From contig CAZEQJ010000028.1 of assembly GCA_964514385.1 (NCBI GenBank), forward strand, positions 1-38,366: a DNA stretch of 38,366 bases. Direction: 5' to 3'. Every line of letters begins with the position of its first letter. Within the stretch, counting starts at the first letter, position 1. The notes below the pieces were generated by a model. The model saw only the letters and a list, made by a program, of their open reading frames with translations. It was not told the origin of the DNA and ran no database searches. The position numbers were made by a program, and so were the translations under genes. The DNA comes from CAZEQJ01 sp964514385 (GTDB lineage: Bacteria > Bacteroidota > Bacteroidia > Cytophagales > Cyclobacteriaceae). Positions 32,620 to 38,366 of this stretch are shown piece after piece.

Positions 32620-33986
32620 TCAGATGGTTGCTGACCATATTTCTAGGCCTGCAGGTTGCGGGACAGGATGTTTTCACCCTATATGATTACTATAATACCA
32701 TTTCTGAAAATCATCCCGTGTTTACCCAATCAGACCTTCAGGAGACATTCGGTGAAGCCCTTGTCCTCTACCAGAGAGGACTTTTTGATCCTAAGATCAA
32801 GTCCAACTATGATGCCAAGGAATTTAAGGAAACACAGTATTATGATATGCTGGATGCTAAACTCGAGGTGCCAATTTGGCTCAATACCGATCTGAAGTTA
32901 GGTTACGAACGAAACCTGGGTTCCCGCCTGAATAATGATGTTACTCAGACGGATGGATTGGTATATGCAGGTATTTCAGTACCTATCGGAAGAGGGTTAT
33001 TTTTTGACCCCAGGCGTCTGGCGGTTAAAAGCGCTTACATCGATCAGGAAAATACATTTGAAGAGGCAAGATTAATGCGAAACGACCTCATGATCATGGC
33101 AGCTGACGTTTACTGGGCCTGGTTTCAGGCGTACAATATGAAACAGATCGCAGATTCGGCCTATGAACTTTCGCTACAAAGATTCAGGCTCGTAAAAATT
33201 GGAGCAGAAAACGGTGATTACCCCATTATTGATACTGTGGAAACAAAAATACAGGTGCAGCTCCGTCGAAATGAGCAGATTAAGGCGGATGTTAACTATG
33301 CCAATGCCCAAATTCAACTGCAGAACTTTCTTATCAACAATTCAGGTGTGCCGGTGGAGGATGTCAGTGAGTTTCTACCTGATCAGGTACGCACCTCTTC
33401 CCTTGACACGCTTGATATTAATGCTTCCATAGAAAATCACCCGGAATTACAGCTGCTTTTTAATCAATACAGGCAATATGATCTGGAGCGAAAATGGGCG
33501 GTGGAAAGCTTTAAACCTCAACTTGACTTTAATTACAATTTTATCAACGAGACTGTAGGTGTACCTGATGAGGTAGCCTTTTTTCAGAATAATTACAAAG
33601 TAGGTCTGAGTTTTGAATTTCCGATATTGCTTCGGAAGGAACGTGGAAAACTACAGCAGATTACGATCAAGCAGCAGCAAAATGAGTTGAAACGTGTTGA
33701 TAAAAGGATCATAATCGAAACAAAAGCGGAAAACCTGCTAATTAAGATAAGCCAGACGCGTGAAATGATCCGCCAGATGCAGGAAATGGTGCAGGGATAT
33801 GAGCGACTTCTTGAGGCAGAAAGGATAAAATTTTTAAATGGTGACAGTAACATTTTCATGATCAACTCACGTGAAAATAAACTGATTGAAGCACGTAACA
33901 AGCTTGTGGAGCTTGAAGCCGATTATGGCTTTTTTCAGGAAGAACTTAAATGGGTGTTAGGTATTCTGGGTGATCTGGCGCTGTGA
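32616..33986 (+). CDS. TolC-family outer-membrane efflux protein
   Basis: The 456-aa protein has a short signal peptide (about 16 residues, ending VAGQ) and the helical/beta repeats of TolC-type channels (two related halves, about 20-230 and 240-450). Visible family features are the PIGRGLFFDPRR stretch, the heptad-like helical pieces and the YERLLEAERIKFLNGDSNIF region. It would provide the outer-membrane exit for the ABC-HlyD exporter. It overlaps HlyD by 4 nt and the Nudix gene by 4 nt. The substrate is unknown. Confidence 0.88.
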   Translation: MIRWLLTIFLGLQVAGQDVFTLYDYYNTISENHPVFTQSDLQETFGEALVLYQRGLFDPKIKSNYDAKEFKETQYYDMLDAKLEVPIWLNTDLKLGYERNLGSRLNNDVTQTDGLVYAGISVPIGRGLFFDPRRLAVKSAYIDQENTFEEARLMRNDLMIMAADVYWAWFQAYNMKQIADSAYELSLQRFRLVKIGAENGDYPIIDTVETKIQVQLRRNEQIKADVNYANAQIQLQNFLINNSGVPVEDVSEFLPDQVRTSSLDTLDINASIENHPELQLLFNQYRQYDLERKWAVESFKPQLDFNYNFINETVGVPDEVAFFQNNYKVGLSFEFPILLRKERGKLQQITIKQQQNELKRVDKRIIIETKAENLLIKISQTREMIRQMQEMVQGYERLLEAERIKFLNGDSNIFMINSRENKLIEARNKLVELEADYGFFQEELKWVLGILGDLAL

Positions 33987-34609
33987 ATGAGGCTATGATC
34001 AACCGAATTGCTGAGCGGCTTTGTCAGCCGCTACCCGGCATCAGCGCTCAGGCCATAATGTCGCCACTCAGCTATCATGATGAAAGATTTAATCCTGGAA
34101 TACCACCGGATGCAAAGCGTGGCGCCGTCATGATATTATTGCACGAAGATAGCTTTCCCATTATCAGACGCGCCAGCTATAGTGGACCTCACAGCGGCCA
34201 GATGGCATTACCCGGAGGCAAACTGGAGCCGGGAGAGCAGGATATGGACGCAGCACTAAGGGAAACGGAGGAGGAGATAGGGGTGAGCCGTCATAATATT
34301 GAAGTGCTGGGAAAGCTTTCCAGCCTGTATATTCCACCTTCACGGTTTTTAGTCACACCGTTTATTGGTGTAGTATCAGATAAAATGGATTTCAGACCTG
34401 AACCCAGGGAAGTAGACGCGGTATTCGAAATCACCTTGACCGATCTGGTGCATGATAAAACGATTCGATCCAAAAAAATGAATCTTCCAAACCGGATGGT
34501 CGTCGATACACCTTATTTTTATCTCGCGGGACAGGTGGTGTGGGGTGCCACCGCCATGATATTAAGTGAGTTTAAGGAGATAATAAAAGAGGTCCCCGGC
34601 ATTGCCTGA
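33983..34609 (+). CDS. Nudix hydrolase, CoA pyrophosphatase (NudL/PCD1-like)
   Basis: The 208-aa protein carries a complete Nudix box: G79, E85, R93-E94, E97-E98, G100 (in GKLEPGE and RETEEEIGV). The preceding HSGQMALPGG (about 70-79) matches the CoA-pyrophosphatase subfamily, which cleaves CoA or acyl-CoA into 3',5'-ADP and phosphopantetheine. It starts at a GTG whose sequence overlaps the TolC stop (GTGA, 4 nt), so it is translationally coupled to the exporter operon, an unusual place for this enzyme. An internal ATG at 33995 is an alternative start. A terminator overlaps its 3' end. Confidence 0.88.
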   Translation: MNEAMINRIAERLCQPLPGISAQAIMSPLSYHDERFNPGIPPDAKRGAVMILLHEDSFPIIRRASYSGPHSGQMALPGGKLEPGEQDMDAALRETEEEIGVSRHNIEVLGKLSSLYIPPSRFLVTPFIGVVSDKMDFRPEPREVDAVFEITLTDLVHDKTIRSKKMNLPNRMVVDTPYFYLAGQVVWGATAMILSEFKEIIKEVPGIA

Positions 34610-34624
34610 GACCTCTCGTTTTAT
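34588..34624 (+). terminator. Probable terminator at the end of the exporter operon
   Basis: AGAGGTC (34588-34594) pairs with GACCTCT (34610-34616), with a smaller inner stem GGC-ATT-GCC (34598-34606), followed by CGTTTTA. The hairpin includes the Nudix stop codon. The T-run is short, so confidence is moderate. Confidence 0.6.
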
Positions 34625-34644
34625 TGCTTGCAGCATTTTCCCTG

Positions 34645-36906
34645 TCAGGATTGCTGACGAATAAGGTTTAAAGCTGATCCTGCCTTAAACCACTTTATCT
34701 GCTGGTCATTATAGGTGTGCTCTACCTCAATGGTATGCTCAGAACCATCCTGATGCGTTGTCTTGATATGCATAGTTTTATCTGGAGCAAACTGATCCAG
34801 ATCCTGCATATCAAAAGTATCATCCTCCTGTATCAGGTCGTAGTCTGCCTCATTTTTGAATGTAAGTGCCAGCATTCCCTGCTTCTTCAGGTTGGTTTCA
34901 TGAATACGAGCAAAAGATTTAACCAAAACTACCCGAACACCCAGGTGTCTGGGTTGCATGGCTGCATGTTCCCGGCTTGATCCTTCACCATAATTATGAT
35001 CTCCGATGACGATAGTAGGAACACCTGCTTTTTTGTATTCACGTTGTGTTGCCGGCACTGTTCCGTACTCTCCTGTCAATTGACTTTTCACCTTATCGGT
35101 TTCATTGTTGAAATAGTTGACGGCTCCTGTCAGCGTATTATCCGCAATATTATCAAGGTGACCTCTGAAACGTAACCATGGTCCTGCCATAGAAATATGG
35201 TCAGTGGTACATTTACCTTTTGCTTTTATCAATAGTTTCATTCCTGTAATGTTCTGACCATCCCAGGGATCAAAAGGAGTAAGAAGCTGCAGGCGCTTGG
35301 AATCGGGCTGCACCACTACCTCTACATTGCTGCCATCCTCAGCAGGCGCTTTATAGCCATTATCCTCCACCGCATATCCTTTGAGCGGCATTTCAATACC
35401 TTTTGGCTCTTCTAACATGACTTCCTCGCCATTTTCATTTACCAGTTTATCGGTCATCGGGTTAAAGGTCATGTCTCCCGCAATGGCCATGGCAGTTACA
35501 ATTTCCGGCGAGGCTACAAAGGCATGGGTATTCGGGTTGCCATCATTCCGCTTTGCAAAATTCCGGTTAAATGATGTAATAATGGTGTTTTTTCTGTTCG
35601 GATCATCAGTATGTCTTGCCCACTGACCGATACAGGGACCACATGCATTGGCCAGTACTACACCACCCATACTATCAAACACACCAAGAATACCATCCCT
35701 TTCAGCCGTGAATCTCACCTGCTCAGAACCCGGTGTGATCGTGAATTCTGATTTCGCTTTAAGCTTTTTATCTATAGCCTGCTGTGCCAGTGAGGCAGAA
35801 CGGGTCAGGTCTTCATAAGATGAGTTGGTACACGAGCCAATAAGACCCACTTCAAGCTTTTCAGGCCAGCCATTTTCCTTAAATTCCTCAGCAAGTTTTG
35901 AGAGCGGAATGGCACGGTCCGGAGTGAATGGTCCGTTGACATGTGGCTCCAGCTCATCAAGGTTGATTTCAATGACCTGATCGAAATATTTTTCAGGTGA
36001 GGCATATACCTCGTCATCACCTGTGAGGTGTTCTGCTACCTGATCCGCAAGTTCGGCTACATCGGAGCGCTCAGTCCCTTTGAGGTACTCCGACATTTTT
36101 TCATCATAACCAAAGGTAGAAGTAGTGGCTCCTATTTCAGCACCCATATTACAAATGGTACCTTTACCAGTACAGGAGAGGCTTTTAGCTCCAGGGCCAA
36201 AATATTCCAGAATAGCACCTGTACCGCCCTTTACCGTAAGAATTCCGGCTACCTTCAATATAATATCTTTGGATGATGTCCATCCGCTTAGCTTACCGGT
36301 CAGCTTTACCCCAATAAGTTTAGGGAATTTTAATTCCCACGGCATGCCGGCCATTACGTCCACTGCATCCGCACCACCAACGCCTACCGCGACCATGCCC
36401 AGCCCACCGGCATTTACCGTATGGGAGTCAGTACCGATCATCATACCTCCTGGGAATGCATAATTTTCGAGCACCACCTGATGGATGATACCTGCTCCTG
36501 GTTTCCAGAAGCCTATTCCATATTTGTTACTTACCGATTCAAGAAAATCAAATACCTCCTTGCTGGTATTGATCGCGTTTTTAAGATCTTCCTTGGCTCC
36601 GACCTTTGCCTGTATCAGGTGGTCACAATGTACAGTCGATGGAACTGCTACTTTTTTCTTTCCTGCCATCATAAATTGTAACAGGGCCATCTGGGCTGTA
36701 GCATCCTGCATGGCAACACGGTCCGGGGCAAAATCAACATAGGATTTACCACGTGCAAAAGGATCTTGAGGTAGTTCATCCCACAGGTGGCTGTATAATA
36801 TTTTTTCTGTGAGGGTAAGTGGTTTATTTAAAAGTTTTCTTGCTGCGTTCACTTTTTCAGGCAGTCTCTGGTAGAACTCCCTGATCATATCAATATCAAA
36901 AGCCAT
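34645..36906 (-). CDS. acn: Aconitate hydratase (mitochondrial-type)
   Basis: Aconitase interconverts citrate and isocitrate in the TCA cycle using a [4Fe-4S] cluster. The 753-aa protein has the cluster cysteines in GSCTNSSYED and in ACGPCIGQW, the EIGATTSTFGYDEKM motif, and the swivel-domain signature NYGEGSSREHAA. Length and order of motifs match the mitochondrial-type (about 750-780 aa) rather than the AcnA/IRP (about 890 aa) or AcnB (about 860 aa) types, which is usual in Bacteroidota. It stands alone, convergent with the exporter operon, and a -7 box lies 28 nt upstream of its ATG. Confidence 0.96.
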   Translation of the reverse strand: MAFDIDMIREFYQRLPEKVNAARKLLNKPLTLTEKILYSHLWDELPQDPFARGKSYVDFAPDRVAMQDATAQMALLQFMMAGKKKVAVPSTVHCDHLIQAKVGAKEDLKNAINTSKEVFDFLESVSNKYGIGFWKPGAGIIHQVVLENYAFPGGMMIGTDSHTVNAGGLGMVAVGVGGADAVDVMAGMPWELKFPKLIGVKLTGKLSGWTSSKDIILKVAGILTVKGGTGAILEYFGPGAKSLSCTGKGTICNMGAEIGATTSTFGYDEKMSEYLKGTERSDVAELADQVAEHLTGDDEVYASPEKYFDQVIEINLDELEPHVNGPFTPDRAIPLSKLAEEFKENGWPEKLEVGLIGSCTNSSYEDLTRSASLAQQAIDKKLKAKSEFTITPGSEQVRFTAERDGILGVFDSMGGVVLANACGPCIGQWARHTDDPNRKNTIITSFNRNFAKRNDGNPNTHAFVASPEIVTAMAIAGDMTFNPMTDKLVNENGEEVMLEEPKGIEMPLKGYAVEDNGYKAPAEDGSNVEVVVQPDSKRLQLLTPFDPWDGQNITGMKLLIKAKGKCTTDHISMAGPWLRFRGHLDNIADNTLTGAVNYFNNETDKVKSQLTGEYGTVPATQREYKKAGVPTIVIGDHNYGEGSSREHAAMQPRHLGVRVVLVKSFARIHETNLKKQGMLALTFKNEADYDLIQEDDTFDMQDLDQFAPDKTMHIKTTHQDGSEHTIEVEHTYNDQQIKWFKAGSALNLIRQQS

Positions 36907-36933
36907 ATGTGTTTTATGTTTAAAATTGGATTA

Positions 36934-36941
36934 CAAACTTA
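36934..36941 (-). promoter_or_regulatory. -7 promoter box of the aconitase gene
   Basis: On the minus strand this is TAAGTTTG, an exact TAnnTTTG box, 27 nt before the aconitase ATG at 36906. No clear -33 TTTG was seen at the usual distance upstream. Confidence 0.55.
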
Positions 36942-37220
36942 ATACGAAAAGTTTTTTCTAATAAGTAACAATACGTACATCTATCTTATTATTTTTACGA
37001 TCCGAATACTATTATGTCATGTTTGTCGAAAAATAAGGACTTTTCCAATTATAATGAGAAGGTTTTCTGTTTTATATGATTACCGTTGTGAATTAAAAAA
37101 TGATGGAATAATAGTTTGAATATGAAATTATCAAGAAAAAATTGTAAAATTACCCATTTTTTAGTTTACCTTTATTTGTAATATAGTATAAATAGGTGAA
37201 ATTTGCCGAAAATTAAGAAT
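36942..37220. other. AT-rich gap between aconitase and the secreted-protein genes
   Basis: No ORF, tRNA or repeat was found in this stretch, which with 36907-36941 forms a 314-nt intergenic region. It is AT-rich. TACCTTTA at 37167-37174 (a one-mismatch -7 box) and TTTATTTG at 37171-37178 may be the plus-strand promoter for the gene at 37221; neither is strong. Confidence 0.5.
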
Positions 37221-37559
37221 ATGATAGTCCGACTTATTTTATCCATAGGATTGATTTTTCTGAGTCATTCGACTTTTGGTCAGATACAAAGATGTCCGGA
37301 TGAGTTCACTTATGAAATCAAGGAAAATGAAGGTACATATTCTATTGACGTTATTGGTCAAAAATTTGACAGCTACAGCTTTAGCCTTTACAACCTATCT
37401 GATAACAATCAACTGATAATTAGGAAAACAAGCAATGATCTCGAGGAAGGTGTACTACGTTTCTCTGATATTGTCAGTGGTTACATTTACATCATACAGG
37501 TGAAAGGCGAAGATAATTGTCTGTATACTATCGGTGGCATGGAGGGAATCAAACCATAA
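37221..37559 (+). CDS. Small exported protein, paralogous to the next gene's N-terminal domain
   Basis: The 112-aa protein starts at the ATG at 37221 (the TTG at 37203 is less likely) with a signal peptide of about 20 residues ending in TFGQ. The mature part of about 92 residues begins with a Cys-Pro, has an SLYNLSD strand, an LRFSDI strand followed by Gly-Tyr, and ends with DNCLYTIGGMEGI. This pattern is shared with the N-terminal domain of the adjacent SprB-like protein (Cys-Pro start, NLFDLSG, LVFGNIPDGTY, DGCSSIGGFGI). It is probably a free-standing copy of that domain. The function is unknown; a role beside the large surface protein is an inference from the 2-nt gap. Confidence 0.7.
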   Translation: MIVRLILSIGLIFLSHSTFGQIQRCPDEFTYEIKENEGTYSIDVIGQKFDSYSFSLYNLSDNNQLIIRKTSNDLEEGVLRFSDIVSGYIYIIQVKGEDNCLYTIGGMEGIKP

Positions 37560-37561
37560 TA

Positions 37562-38366
37562 ATGAAAAACAATATTTTCAAATTATTAGGTATCATTAGT
37601 ACATTTCTCCTGAGTAATTTTGCTCAGGCTCAATGTCCAACACCATCTTTAGCTGATGTATTTGTATGTGATGACCCCTCCGGTGGTACTATTACCATTG
37701 TTTTTGCAGATGGAGGCACAGGACAGCAAAGCAGATATAATTTATTCGATCTTTCAGGGCCAACAATTGTAAACGAACCTTTCGGGCCCGTAACCAAAAG
37801 CTATAATTCTACAACTCAGACTCTTGTTTTTGGTAACATTCCCGATGGAACATATCTTGCAGCTAATACTGTCGACGGCTGTTCATCTATCGGCGGATTT
37901 GGGATTGTAGTTGATCAAACCAATACCCTCTTAGCCTCAGTGAACTCCATTACTTCAGATTGTTCACCACCCAATAGTGGAGCCATTGATTTGAATGTAT
38001 CAGGTGGAACAACGCCCTACACCTACTCGTGGTCAGGACCAACGGCTATTGGAAATGTTCAGGATCCCTCTGGTCTTACCGCAGGTAGCTATGAAGTGAC
38101 TATCACAGACGCGAATTTATGTGAAATCACATTGTCAAATATTGAAGTAGGTGAACTTCCTACGGCTTTCACACTAACCAACACCGATCCGCAGGATGTA
38201 TGTGCCGGTGATGATATTACGGTGAGCCTGGATGGCAGTGAAGCCGGTGTTGATTATCAGGTGCTTGTTAATGGTACTCCGGTTGGAGGTACTTCGGCAG
38301 GAACTGGTGCCGCCCTGGACCTGACTTTAGCTTCAGCTGATTTCACCGATGGCGATGTGGTGACAG
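37562..38366 (+). CDS. SprB-repeat surface protein (3' end outside window)
   Basis: The frame starts at the ATG at 37562 and is open to the window end (268 codons seen). A signal peptide of about 21 residues ends in AQAQ. The first domain (about 22-125) has a Cys-Pro start and an IGGFGI end. A SprB-type repeat follows (about 128-190), with the visible pattern ITSDCSPPNSGAIDLNVSGG, then TTPYTYSWSGP, LTAGSYEVTITDANLC. After it comes another beta domain starting near DVCAGDD. SprB repeats are known from gliding adhesins of Bacteroidota (SprB of Flavobacterium), usually exported by T9SS and very long. The C-terminus that would confirm T9SS sorting lies outside the window. Confidence 0.8.
   Translation, partial: MKNNIFKLLGIISTFLLSNFAQAQCPTPSLADVFVCDDPSGGTITIVFADGGTGQQSRYNLFDLSGPTIVNEPFGPVTKSYNSTTQTLVFGNIPDGTYLAANTVDGCSSIGGFGIVVDQTNTLLASVNSITSDCSPPNSGAIDLNVSGGTTPYTYSWSGPTAIGNVQDPSGLTAGSYEVTITDANLCEITLSNIEVGELPTAFTLTNTDPQDVCAGDDITVSLDGSEAGVDYQVLVNGTPVGGTSAGTGAALDLTLASADFTDGDVVT

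Noticed and set aside
1..38366. CRISPR array, tRNA or rRNA gene, insertion sequence, phage or plasmid gene
   Set aside because: Read through on both strands, I found no regular spaced repeats, cloverleaf-type sequence, transposase or integrase motif, or terminal inverted repeats with target duplications.

Overview
The window looks like chromosomal DNA of a Bacteroidota bacterium, most likely of the Cytophagales type. Supporting signs are the Bacteroidota -7 promoter box (TAnnTTTG) upstream of several genes, few Shine-Dalgarno sequences, a Porin_10-type outer-membrane protein, a DUF2911 protein, a protein with a type IX secretion (T9SS) C-terminal tail, a SprB-repeat surface protein, a type II glutamine synthetase and a mitochondrial-type aconitase. 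I saw no tRNA, rRNA, CRISPR array, transposase or prophage gene. Coding density is high and most of the content is housekeeping.

Layout. 1-4458 (+): a TonB-type energising operon (SPOR-domain protein, ExbB/TolQ, ExbD/TolR, TonB) that runs with overlapping stops and starts into folC and trmB. 4570-8281 (+): gyrA followed by a TPR lipoprotein, closed by a terminator. 8414-15068 (-): a six-gene run, in transcription order hppD, phosphohexomutase, Ca2+/Na+ antiporter, murB, DUF2911 protein and class III aminotransferase. 15179-18615: an acidic small protein (+) convergent with a membrane/envelope thioredoxin-like protein (-), which diverges from a PQQ-type sugar dehydrogenase plus cytochrome c pair (+). 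The divergent control region carries a perfect 11-bp inverted repeat. 18643-20523 (-): Nif3 and a coiled-coil COG1579-like protein. 20540-24002 (+): lpxK, porin and miaE. 23999-27459: a secreted protein usually labelled asparagine synthetase B (-), a T9SS-tail secreted protein (+) and mtaB (-). 27765-28775 (+): glutamine synthetase II. 28876-34609 (+): a tightly packed TetR, ABC exporter, HlyD, TolC and Nudix operon. 34645-36906 (-): aconitase. 37221-38366 (+): a small secreted protein and the start of a SprB-repeat surface protein that runs off the window.

The most unusual items are: (i) the exporter operon, whose ABC protein keeps Walker A but has lost the LSGGQ signature, the Walker B glutamate and the H-loop histidine; (ii) the small secreted protein at 37221, which looks like a free-standing copy of the N-terminal domain of the SprB-like protein next to it; (iii) the divergent inverted-repeat operator candidate at 16999-17049; and (iv) a COG1579-like protein that has lost three of four zinc-ribbon cysteines. 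All functional names come from reading motifs by eye; no database search was run.
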